Notes under the pieces: generated by a model | Seen by the model: only the letters and a program-made list of their open reading frames with translations | Told to the model about the DNA's origin: nothing | Databases searched by the model: none | Made by a program: the position numbers and the translations under genes | Part shown: positions 1-6,333 of the stretch, one piece after another | Layout of the letters: every line of letters begins with the position of its first letter | Position numbering within the stretch: the first letter of the stretch is position 1 | NCBI GenBank assembly: GCA_035503715.1 | Contig: DATJTE010000104.1 | Span: 1-19,153 of the forward strand | Direction of reading: 5' to 3' | DNA length: 19,153 bases | Origin: OAS926 sp035503715 | GTDB taxonomy: Bacteria > Pseudomonadota > Alphaproteobacteria > Rhizobiales > Rhizobiaceae

Positions 1-37
1 CGCGACTGCCGACATCATCACGGATTTCGGCGATCCG
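1..37 (+). repeat. 37-bp exact direct repeat, copy 1 (second copy 751-787)
   Basis: Bases 1-37 are identical to 751-787 and lie in the same reading frame, so both encode ATADIITDFGDP. In the second copy this leads normally into the conserved type A C-terminal domain. In the first it joins abruptly to TIEIAIGDGSKIRNIERIEF. The repeat begins exactly at the window edge. It may be an intragenic recombination product or a sequence-end artefact. Confidence 0.95.
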
Positions 38-1012
38 ACGATCGAGATCGCCATCGGCGATGGCTCGAAGATCCGCAACATAGAGCGCATCGAATTCCGC
101 GCCGGCTCCGGCAACGACACGCTGACCGGCGGTGTTTTCGCCGACATACTGTCGGGCAATTCGGGACGCGACATGATCGATGGCGGCGGCGGCGCCGACA
201 CGATCAATGGCGGCGCCGGCATCGACATCATCGACGGCGGCGATGGCGACGACACGCTGAACGGCGCGACCGAGGCCGATACGATCGAAGGCGGCGCGGG
301 CGGCGACTTCGTCGGCGGCGGCGCCGGCAACGACAATCTCTCCGGCGGCGACGGCGACGATACGATCGACGGCGGCGCCGGCATCGACATGATGCATGGC
401 GGCGCGGGCAACGACATTTTCGTCATCGACAACGCCCGGGACAATATTTTCGAGGAGGTCGGCGAAGGCGTCGATACCGTGCGCAGTTCGATCGCATTCA
501 CGCTCGATGCGGAGCTCGAACATCTGACGCTGACAGGCGCCGCTGGCGCGAGCGGCACCGGCAACGCCGCCGCGAACACCATCACCGGCAATTCAGGCGC
601 CAATCTGCTGAACGGACTCGCCGGAAACGACACGCTGCGGGGTGAAGGCGGCAATGACATACTGGTCGGCGACGCCGGCAAGGATACGCTGACGGGCGGA
701 ACGGGCAACGACACGTTCCGCTTCCTCAACAAGGCCCATTCGGTTGTCGGCGCGACTGCCGACATCATCACGGATTTCGGCGATCCGGGCATGGGCGTCG
801 ACAAGATCGACCTCAGCGCCCTGTTCGGGGCGGCATTGATTTATCGGCACAATCAGGCCTTCACCGCCGCCGGCCAGGTGCGCATCAACGATATCGCCGG
901 CGCGGATGTGATCGTGGAGGTGAACCTGGTCGGAACGAGCGGCGCCGACTTTTCTATCCGGCTCACCGGAACGACGCTGGCCAGCATGAGCGCGGCCGAC
1001 TTCGTGCTTTAG
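1..1012 (+). CDS. RTX calcium-binding repeat protein (RTX-1), 5' end outside window
   Basis: The reading frame is open from base 2 to the TAG at 1010-1012, so the gene starts before the window. At least 336 residues are visible. Glycine/aspartate nonapeptides (GGxGxDxUx type) run from about base 110 to 420. A module with the pattern IDNARDNIFEEVGEGVDTV...NAAANTITGN follows (about 424-600), then more nonapeptides to about 715. The C-terminal domain (about 718-1012) contains FRFLNKAHSVVG, DIITDFGD, YRHNQAFTAAGQVRIND and ends ADFVL. In this family such repeats bind calcium after export, and the unfolded chain leaves the cell through a type I ABC exporter using a C-terminal signal. The C-terminal domain is the same type as in RTX-2 and RTX-3 (type A here). 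The first 37 bases duplicate part of the gene's own 3' region, which makes the very start suspect. The function beyond secretion and calcium binding is unknown. Confidence 0.93.
   Translation, partial: ATADIITDFGDPTIEIAIGDGSKIRNIERIEFRAGSGNDTLTGGVFADILSGNSGRDMIDGGGGADTINGGAGIDIIDGGDGDDTLNGATEADTIEGGAGGDFVGGGAGNDNLSGGDGDDTIDGGAGIDMMHGGAGNDIFVIDNARDNIFEEVGEGVDTVRSSIAFTLDAELEHLTLTGAAGASGTGNAAANTITGNSGANLLNGLAGNDTLRGEGGNDILVGDAGKDTLTGGTGNDTFRFLNKAHSVVGATADIITDFGDPGMGVDKIDLSALFGAALIYRHNQAFTAAGQVRINDIAGADVIVEVNLVGTSGADFSIRLTGTTLASMSAADFVL
751..787 (+). repeat. 37-bp exact direct repeat, copy 2
   Basis: This copy sits in the C-terminal domain of RTX-1, at the DxITDF position that RTX-2 and RTX-3 also have (as DRILDFDD). 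It is therefore the natural location, and copy 1 at the window start is the displaced one. Confidence 0.95.
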
Positions 1013-1028
1013 GCGCGGGTTCCCCAAA

Positions 1029-1054
1029 CCTGTGGCGGCTGCGGCCGCCATAGG
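1029..1054 (+). terminator. Hairpin after RTX-1, possible terminator
   Basis: An 11-bp stem containing TGGCGGC/GCCGCCA (one G-T wobble, TGCG loop) starts 17 bases after the RTX-1 stop. The following bases are not U-rich, so this would be a weak or Rho-assisted terminator, or a 3' mRNA-stabilising structure. Confidence 0.45.
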
Positions 1055-1097
1055 CTTGTCCCGCGACCCCGCCGGGTTTCACACGCTGTCGCTGCTT

Positions 1098-1115
1098 ATC
1101 CCCCGCGCGGGGGAT
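1098..1115. promoter_or_regulatory. Perfect 18-bp palindrome upstream of RTX-2
   Basis: The sequence ATCCCCCGCGCGGGGGAT is a perfect palindrome starting 71 bases before the RTX-2 ATG. A nearly identical element (with the shared tail GATGCGG) lies at 3908-3929, starting 74-76 bases before the RTX-4 ATG, although the intervening sequences differ. The conserved sequence and distance suggest an operator or a 5'-UTR structure. A terminator for the gene upstream is the alternative. Confidence 0.5.
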
Positions 1116-1155
1116 GCGGACGCTTGGGCGGGATGGCAGGCTGTGCCTGACGTCC

Positions 1156-1168
1156 TGTGAGGCTCACA
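1156..1168. promoter_or_regulatory. 13-bp dyad covering the RTX-2 ribosome binding site
   Basis: TGTGAGGCTCACA is a perfect dyad (TGTGAG-G-CTCACA) that directly abuts the ATG at 1169. The GTGAGG half is the only SD-like sequence for this gene. The GTG at 1157 is in frame, but it is part of this SD, which decides the start in favour of 1169. Confidence 0.5.
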
Positions 1169-2287
1169 ATGGCTACCTTCACGCAACATGTCGCCGGCAA
1201 TGCGGACCTGCTCTTCACGCAGAACGCCCAGGCGACGCCCAATTCGGTTTACACGCAAAATGCGAATGTGGTCGTGCTGGGGTTTTATTGGGATTTCGAG
1301 GTTCCGCCGCGATTCATGGAGCCACATATGGTGCTCACCGGGACCGGTCTCGCGGCTGCAGGCGGACAGATCACCAGTGGCACCGTCAATACGATCCGCG
1401 CGTGCAGTGCTGGCGCCTTCTCGCCTGGCGGCAATCTCGTCGTCGATATTCAGGGGCTGAACCTTACGCCCGCGCAAGCGAATGCCGCCAAGACCTCGCT
1501 CGCCGGATATCGCGCCGTCATCGACCAGAACGCCTGGACCTATACCGGCACCATGGGCGAGGACAATTTTACCGGCGGCAACCTTGCCGACACGCTGAAT
1601 GGCGGCGGCGACGACGATGTGCTTTCGGGCGACGGCGGAAACGACACGATCAATGGCGGCATCGGTCGGGACACGATGCGCGGCGGCGCCGATAACGATA
1701 CCTACATCGTCGATTCAGCGCTCGACACAGTCATCGAGCTGGCAGCGCAGGGCACCGACACGGTGCGCGCGGCGCTGACATGGACGCTGAAGGCAAATTT
1801 CGAGAATTTGACGCTGACCGCCGCCGGCAACGGCACCGGCAACTCGCTGGCGAACAAGATCATCGGCTCGGCCGCTTCCAACAAGCTCGACGGCGGCGCG
1901 AACAACGACACGCTGTCCGGTTTCGCCGGCAACGACACCCTGACCGGCGGGCTCGGCAAAGACGTGATGACGGGCGGAACGGGCAGCGACATTTTCAAGT
2001 TCACCGCCAGGACGCATTCGGCGGTGGGCGTGAACGCCGACCGTATCCTCGACTTCGACGATGGCGGGACAGGCGACAAGATCGATGTGTCACTGCTGTT
2101 CGGACCGAAGATGATCTACCGCCACGGGCTCGCCTTCACCGATACGGGTCAGGTGCGCATCAACGACGTTGCCGGCGCGGATGTGATCGTGGAGGTCAAT
2201 ATTAGCGGCACGCTCGCACCGGACTTCTCCATCCGGCTCGTCGGCACGACGCTGGCCAGCATCAATGCGGGCGACTTCGTGCTGTAA
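1169..2287 (+). CDS. RTX calcium-binding repeat protein (RTX-2)
   Basis: This is a 372-residue secreted-type protein. Residues 1 to about 125 (MATFTQHVAGNADLLF... to ...YRAVIDQNAWTYTG) form an N-terminal domain that I do not recognise. It contains a single cysteine (IRACSAG) and no signal peptide. Nonapeptide repeats follow (GGNLADTLNGG, GGDDDVLSGDGGNDTINGG), then the module YIVDSALDTVIELAAQGTDTV...GNSLANKIIGS, then a second repeat block. The type A C-terminal domain (about residues 265-372) has IFKFTARTHSAVG, DRILDFDDG, YRHGLAFTDTGQVRIND and ends GDFVL. The lack of a Sec signal and the hydrophobic C-terminus with an aspartate four residues from the end fit type I secretion. The ATG at 1169 is chosen because GTGAGG lies 6 bases before it. 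The ligand or target is unknown. Confidence 0.9.
   Translation: MATFTQHVAGNADLLFTQNAQATPNSVYTQNANVVVLGFYWDFEVPPRFMEPHMVLTGTGLAAAGGQITSGTVNTIRACSAGAFSPGGNLVVDIQGLNLTPAQANAAKTSLAGYRAVIDQNAWTYTGTMGEDNFTGGNLADTLNGGGDDDVLSGDGGNDTINGGIGRDTMRGGADNDTYIVDSALDTVIELAAQGTDTVRAALTWTLKANFENLTLTAAGNGTGNSLANKIIGSAASNKLDGGANNDTLSGFAGNDTLTGGLGKDVMTGGTGSDIFKFTARTHSAVGVNADRILDFDDGGTGDKIDVSLLFGPKMIYRHGLAFTDTGQVRINDVAGADVIVEVNISGTLAPDFSIRLVGTTLASINAGDFVL
2207..2242 (+). repeat. 36-bp exact repeat shared by RTX-2 and RTX-3 (copy 1)
   Basis: Bases 2207-2242 in RTX-2 are identical to 3496-3531 in RTX-3. Both encode GTLAPDFSIRLV of the C-terminal export-type domain. Identity is high in the flanks too, including synonymous sites, as expected from recent duplication or gene conversion. 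Confidence 0.9.
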
Positions 2288-2423
2288 GGGCGAACGGCGC
2301 TGAACTTCAGCATCATCGCGCCGCCGAAATTTAGGTATTCGCCGCGTCCAACTGGGTAGTCGAACCGCTTCGCCGGCGCGCGGGCGATTGTTAAGTTTCA
2401 AGCGCTTGCTCTGGAGGACTCCC

Positions 2424-3576
2424 ATGACAGATTTCGTCCCGTTTTCACAAGGCGCCGAGTTCGTGCTCCCGGCCGCAAATGACACTGTGTGGATTGCGCC
2501 CTCGGTCATGATCAGGGGATCGGGCGCTAGCCAGGCAGGCTTGAGAGGCGATTTCGCAGGACATACGGCGACAATCTTCGGCACAGTCGCCTCGATCGAC
2601 TACATCGCCATCCGATTTGGCAGCGACACGACCGCGCCCGGCCATACGCTCGATATCAGGGACGGCGGTCAGGTTCTAAGCTTCCACAACGGCGCCTATG
2701 GCGTTCAGCTCTGGGGTATCGGCACGGTGGTCAAAAATGCAGGCCTGATCCGCGGCGACGCCAGCGGGCTGACATTAAGCGGAAAACGACCCGGCAACAA
2801 CGTCACGGGTCAGCAATTCCGGGACGATCGAAACCCGACAAGGGATTGCTCTCAACCACGGCGGCAACGACGCGATGGTCGTGACCAACAGCGGCCTCAT
2901 CACAACAGGGAGCACCACCGCATTCTCCGGCTCAACGGGTGTAGATACGATAAACAACAGCGGGCGCATCGTCGGCAATGTTTCCCTCGGCGGAGGCAAT
3001 GATCGTTATTCGGGCGCTGTCGGCCGTGTGGACGGCACCGTCTTCGGCTCTTCCGGAGAGGACGTCATCATCGGCGGCACGCGCAATGAGCGATTCGAAG
3101 GCGGCAACGACAATGACACCCTGTTCGGAAACGGCGGCATCGATATCCTTTTTGGCGACGACGGGCTCGACACGCTGAACGGCGGCATCGGCAACGACAT
3201 CCTCGATGGTGGCCTGCGGAACGACGTCCTCATCGGATGGCTCGGCAAGGATTTGATGACGGGAGGAACGGGAAACGACATTTTCAAGTTCACTGCGAAG
3301 ACGCATTCGGTGGTGGGGGCGAATGCCGATCGTATCCTCGACTTCGACGATGGCGGCGCCGGCGACAAGATCGATATTTCGGCGTTGTTCGGGGCGACGA
3401 TGGTCTACCGTCACAACCTCGCCTTCACCGCCGCCGGCCAGGTGCGCATCAACGATGTCGCCGGTGTGGATGTGATCGTGGAGGTGAACACCGGAGGCAC
3501 GCTCGCACCGGACTTCTCCATCCGGCTCGTCAACACGACGCTCGCCAGCATGAACGCGGGCGATTTCGTGCTTTAA
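2424..3576 (+). pseudogene. RTX protein RTX-3, interrupted by a +1 frameshift
   Basis: The ATG at 2424 has a good SD (GGAGG at 2413-2417) and opens a frame that encodes an N-terminal beta-helix-like module up to GLIRGDASGLTLSG. The homologous reading then continues in the next frame as NDPATTSRVSNSGTIE..., through RTX repeats to ...NAGDFVL and TAA at 3574-3576. Removing one A from the AAAA run at 2783-2786 restores one continuous protein of 383 residues (LTLSGNDPATTSRV across the join). As written, translation from 2424 ends at 3002 after a nonsense tail. The restored protein has N-S-G-[TL]-I repeats (about residues 90-190), nonapeptides (about 205-285) and a type A C-terminal domain. It lacks the YxVDSxxDxVIE module found in the other six RTX proteins. 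This is either a recent pseudogene or a sequencing error, since the rest of the frame is intact. Confidence 0.85.
3496..3531 (+). repeat. 36-bp exact repeat shared by RTX-2 and RTX-3 (copy 2)
   Basis: This is the second copy of the block at 2207-2242, in the C-terminal domain of RTX-3 and in the same reading frame relative to the protein. Confidence 0.9.
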
Positions 3577-3596
3577 GCCTGACGACGCAGCCGGCC

Positions 3597-3616
3597 GCAG
3601 GGAACACATCCCCTGC
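3597..3616 (+). terminator. Weak hairpin after RTX-3
   Basis: GCAGGG (3597-3602) can pair with CCCTGC (3611-3616) across an 8-base loop, 20 bases after the RTX-3 stop. There is no U-run, so a terminator role is only possible. Confidence 0.25.
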
Positions 3617-3655
3617 CCTCCGCGTTTCTCTTCCGGCAAACCGCTGGAGCGCGCC

Positions 3656-3877
3656 ATGTCTATCGATCACGCGCATACAATCGCTGAAAAGCCCCATACG
3701 CGCATTGCGCTGGAGTGCGCGATTGCGCTGGCGGGCCTGTGCGCGGCGTTTTTCTACACGGGCGAGACTAAATCGTCATCGACAGCCGATCCGACGATCC
3801 TCGAAGCCGATGGCGGCAATGTCATGTCTGGACTGAAACTTTCCGGCCGCGGCGAATGGGGCGAAATCCGCCAATAG
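3656..3877 (+). CDS. Small predicted single-pass membrane protein, unknown function
   Basis: This 73-residue frame has GGAG 6 bases before its ATG and codon use rich in G/C at third positions, like its neighbours. Residues 1-16 are polar. Residues about 17-34 (IALECAIALAGLCAAFFY) form one hydrophobic helix with two cysteines. Residues 35-73 are polar and include EADGGNVMSGLKLSGRGEWG. It lies alone between RTX-3 and RTX-4 on the same strand. I do not recognise a family. It may be a genuine inner-membrane peptide or a chance frame; the SD and the clean membrane segment favour a real gene. Confidence 0.5.
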   Translation: MSIDHAHTIAEKPHTRIALECAIALAGLCAAFFYTGETKSSSTADPTILEADGGNVMSGLKLSGRGEWGEIRQ

Positions 3878-3907
3878 GCATTCCATGCATGTCCGGCCGT
3901 GGCCGAC

Positions 3908-3929
3908 GCATCCCCCGCGCGGGAGATGC
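3908..3929. promoter_or_regulatory. 22-bp imperfect palindrome upstream of RTX-4
   Basis: The ends GCATC and GATGC pair, and the core CCCCGCGCGGG is symmetric, with one mismatched pair in the 22 bases. The core and right arm match the element at 1098-1115 upstream of RTX-2, with one base different. It starts 76 bases before the RTX-4 ATG. It is probably a shared regulatory site. A terminator for the small gene ending at 3877 is also possible. Confidence 0.5.
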
Positions 3930-3956
3930 GGCGGGGCGGTGAACGCATCAGAATAA

Positions 3957-3976
3957 CCTCACAGATCATCGTGAGG
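3957..3976 (+). promoter_or_regulatory. Hairpin sequestering the RTX-4 Shine-Dalgarno
   Basis: CCTCAC (3957-3962) is the exact complement of GTGAGG (3971-3976), with an 8-base loop. GTGAGG is the SD-like sequence 7 bases before the ATG at 3984. Closing the stem would hide the ribosome binding site, so translational control is plausible but unproven. Confidence 0.4.
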
Positions 3977-3983
3977 CGATGCC

Positions 3984-5795
3984 ATGGCCACGATTGTGTT
4001 TACCGGCGACGATACGCGAACCGACGGCACCAGTTTCGCTGTGCTGGCAGGATTCGACCGATTCCTGGGACTGATCGATCAGGATAGCCTGCCTGACGGC
4101 CGGATGTTTCTCGAGGGTTTCGGCTTTCTCAATGGGCCGTTTGGAAACGGCGCCAGATATGTCGAGATCTCGGGCGACGGCAACGCGCTCGGTCAAATGG
4201 TGATCACCAGCATCACCGCTCGTTCCTCCGTCCCCAGCGGCGGTGGCTTTGCCGACATCCTGGCGCTGAGCGGGATACACTCCATCTCCCCCGTAACGCT
4301 GCAAAACGTCGACACGCCCGCCGGTCTCGGCGCTGGCCTCCAGTTTATCAACCGGCTCCTCGCGGGCAGCGACACGTTCGACATCTCCGGCGATTTCGAG
4401 GAAGGATGGGGCGACTTCAGGACCGTGCCCGGCGGCGCGCCTATCCAGCTCGGCCATGACATTTTCCAGTTCGGCGCACTCACCACCAACGGCGCCTCGA
4501 AGATCGTCATCTATGGCGACGCACGCACCGCTGGCGCGAACGCGCGGGGCGGACACGACATCATCGACGTCGCATTCAGCGGGACTACGCTTGGCGTCGA
4601 TGTCTATGGCGACTTCCGCACGGCGAAATCAAACAGCGGCTGGGGCTGCGACGTCATCCGGACCAGCCACGGCTCCGACCTGATCTATGGGGATGGACCG
4701 AACTCCACCACTACGGGCGGAAACGACATTCTGTCCTCGGGCGTCGGGCCAGACTCGCTTTTCGGCGGCGGCGGCAACGACTACCTCAATGGCGGGTCGG
4801 GCGGCGACGTCCTCAATGGCGGCTACGGCGATGACCGGCTCGAGGGTAGCTTCGAAGCGGACGAGATCGTCGGCGGACCGGGTTTCGACTATGCCGTGTT
4901 CGGCTCGAACGGTTCGTTGACCGATACCGTCGTCGATCTCCTGTTTCCGAACCAGAATACCGGGGAAGCGGCGGGCGATATGCTTTCCGGCATAGAGGGC
5001 CTGATCGGCGCTGTGGGCGCCTCCGACACGCTGCGCGGCAACAATCTTGCCAACACGATCCTCGGCCGGAGCGGAGACGACGCACTGTTCGGGCGCGGCG
5101 GCAACGATACGCTGATCGGCGGCGCGGGCGCCGACAGCCTCAATGGCGGCGTCGGCAACGATGTTTTCGTACTGGAGAACGGTGCGGACACGGTCACCGA
5201 CGTTTCCGGCATCGACCGCATCACCTCGACGATCACGCGCAATCTGGTGAGCTATGCGACGATCGAAAACCTGACGCTGCTCGGCGCGGGCGCGATCAAC
5301 GGCGTCGGCAATGGGCGCGCCAACACCATCACCGGCAACAACAACAAGAACGCGCTGAGCGGCGTGAACGGCAACGACGTGCTGAACGGGCTTGGCGGCA
5401 GCGACACGCTGAGCGGCGGGTTTGGCCTCGACCGGTTGACCGGCGGACTGGGCATCGACCGGCTGACCGGCGGGACGCAGGCCGACCGTTTCATCTTCAA
5501 TTCGGTGACGGAAAGCCGCTCGGCCGGCGGGCGCGACACGATCGTCGATTTCAGCCATACGCAGGGCGACAGAATCCAGCTCAGCGGTATCGACGCGAAC
5601 ACGAAACTCGCCGGCAATCAGGCCTTCACGTTCATCGGCACGGCGGCTTTCGGCGGCGTCGCGGGGCAGTTGCGCGCGGTGAAGATCGGCACCGACAGCC
5701 ACATCTATGCGGACGTCAACGGCGACCGCGCGATCGACATGCACATCATCAGCAATGTCGCAGTAAATTTCACAGAGGCCGATTTCGTTCTATAG
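3984..5795 (+). CDS. Large RTX calcium-binding repeat protein (RTX-4)
   Basis: This 603-residue protein is the longest of the family in the window. Residues 1 to about 235 form an N-terminal region unlike the other six. It contains recurring units of the form VIYGDARTAG...GGHDIIDV and DVYGDFRTAK...GCDVI, which resemble degenerate repeats. Three nonapeptide blocks follow (about 235-295, 345-395 and 445-495). They are separated by a VVDLLFPNQNTGEAAGDMLSGIEGL spacer and by the module ENGADTVTDVSGIDRITST...GRANTITGN. The C-terminal domain (about 496-603) is type C, as in RTX-6 and RTX-7: RFIFNSVTESRS, DTIVDFSHTQGDRIQLSGID, GNQAFTFIGTAAF, ADVNGDRAIDMHIIS, ending EADFVL. It resembles the C-terminal region of serralysin-type exported proteins, but no protease motif (HExxH) is present. 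The product is probably an extracellular calcium-stabilised protein of unknown function. Its 3' end overlaps the minus-strand gene at 5770-6015 by 26 bases. Confidence 0.93.
   Translation: MATIVFTGDDTRTDGTSFAVLAGFDRFLGLIDQDSLPDGRMFLEGFGFLNGPFGNGARYVEISGDGNALGQMVITSITARSSVPSGGGFADILALSGIHSISPVTLQNVDTPAGLGAGLQFINRLLAGSDTFDISGDFEEGWGDFRTVPGGAPIQLGHDIFQFGALTTNGASKIVIYGDARTAGANARGGHDIIDVAFSGTTLGVDVYGDFRTAKSNSGWGCDVIRTSHGSDLIYGDGPNSTTTGGNDILSSGVGPDSLFGGGGNDYLNGGSGGDVLNGGYGDDRLEGSFEADEIVGGPGFDYAVFGSNGSLTDTVVDLLFPNQNTGEAAGDMLSGIEGLIGAVGASDTLRGNNLANTILGRSGDDALFGRGGNDTLIGGAGADSLNGGVGNDVFVLENGADTVTDVSGIDRITSTITRNLVSYATIENLTLLGAGAINGVGNGRANTITGNNNKNALSGVNGNDVLNGLGGSDTLSGGFGLDRLTGGLGIDRLTGGTQADRFIFNSVTESRSAGGRDTIVDFSHTQGDRIQLSGIDANTKLAGNQAFTFIGTAAFGGVAGQLRAVKIGTDSHIYADVNGDRAIDMHIISNVAVNFTEADFVL
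5481..5503 (+). repeat. 23-bp exact repeat shared by RTX-4 and RTX-6 (copy 1)
   Basis: Bases 5481-5503 equal 16537-16559. Both encode ADRFIFNS at the start of the type C C-terminal domain. RTX-7 has the same residues with different codons, so RTX-4 and RTX-6 are closer here at the DNA level. Confidence 0.85.
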
Positions 5796-6015
5796 CGGCC
5801 GCCGTCTCCTTGTCGCGGACGGGATCAGGCGGTGGCAGCGTCGTTGAATCCTCGAAGTCGCCGCTTGGCGGCGCGTCTTCGGCTTCTGTCAGGCCGTAAG
5901 GTTTCCGGGGCTCGTCGCTCCGGTCGCCCGTATGGATGATATCTGGCTCTGTCAGGTCGGGCCGATCTTCGAGCTTGCGAGCGCCGTGTTCGTATTCAGC
6001 CGGTGCGCCAGGCAT
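5770..6015 (-). CDS. Small acidic, probably disordered hypothetical protein
   Basis: This 81-residue frame (MPGAPAEYEHGARKLEDRPD... to ...AAAIERNRPL) is rich in D, E, P and R and has no hydrophobic segment, so it is probably disordered and cytoplasmic. GGAG lies 8 bases before the ATG. The gene is convergent with RTX-4 and overlaps its last 26 bases. It runs in the same direction as the gene at 6075-6251, about 60 bases downstream of it, so the two may share a transcript. I do not recognise a family. The good SD and the compositional bias favour a real gene. Confidence 0.6.
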   Translation of the reverse strand: MPGAPAEYEHGARKLEDRPDLTEPDIIHTGDRSDEPRKPYGLTEAEDAPPSGDFEDSTTLPPPDPVRDKETAAAIERNRPL

Positions 6016-6074
6016 CGTCGCATCTCCGATTGGCGTTTCTTCTCAAGACGAGAGCCCCGGGAAAGTTCCAGCAA

Positions 6075-6251
6075 TCAGCTCTCCGCCTTGAAATTCTTCG
6101 CCGCTTCCATGAGCTTTTCGGGGTCGTGGCCGTAGCGCTCGATCAGGCGCTTCGCCTGGTTGGGCGACAGGTCGGTCGTCTCGGCAAGCTTCAGCGCGAG
6201 ATCTTCGTCCAGCCTATCGCGCCGGTTCTGGACAGGCTTCCGGTTCTTCAT
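6075..6251 (-). CDS. Small helical conserved-type hypothetical protein (58 aa)
   Basis: The protein begins MKNRKPVQNRRDRLDEDLAL and continues LAETTDLSPNQAKRLIERYG, then HDPEKLMEAAKNFKAES. The LSPNQAKRLIERYGHDPEKLMEAAK segment reads as two amphipathic helices around a turn, similar to UBA-like or DUF3606-type small proteins of rhizobia; that family assignment is tentative. The ATG at 6251 is chosen because GGAG lies 6 bases upstream, and longer in-frame starts run into the divergent exonuclease gene at 6334. The gene has its 5' end 82 bases from xth, divergently oriented. Confidence 0.65.
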   Translation of the reverse strand: MKNRKPVQNRRDRLDEDLALKLAETTDLSPNQAKRLIERYGHDPEKLMEAAKNFKAES

Positions 6252-6333
6252 GAAACACTCCGCAATGGTGTAAGGGAACGGCAGAACGGGCGGCTGGTTC
6301 CCTGCCCGACGCCGGAACGGAACAAGGCTTCGC

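Noticed and set aside
110..720. Regular short DNA repeats in RTX genes as a CRISPR or minisatellite array
   Set aside because: The repeats are degenerate, in frame and encode GGxGxDxUx nonapeptides. There are no constant-length spacers.
1157..1168. GTG at 1157 as the RTX-2 start
   Set aside because: The codon lies within the only SD-like sequence, and the ATG at 1169 gives a start (MAT...) parallel to RTX-4.
2778..2795. Programmed +1 frameshift in RTX-3
   Set aside because: There is no slippery or stimulatory sequence of a known type, and the A-run is short. A sequence error or plain mutation explains it more simply.
4629..5744. Long minus-strand open frame antisense to RTX-4 (371 codons), and a similar one at 9421-10809 antisense to RTX-5
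   Set aside because: GC-rich RTX repeats read backwards give long stop-free, V/A/D-rich frames. They have no domain, they mirror the sense repeats, and they lie fully over well-supported genes.
1..5795. Polymorphic toxin locus with immunity genes
   Set aside because: The variable part is at the N-terminus, no toxin domain is recognisable, and there is no small gene paired with each RTX gene.
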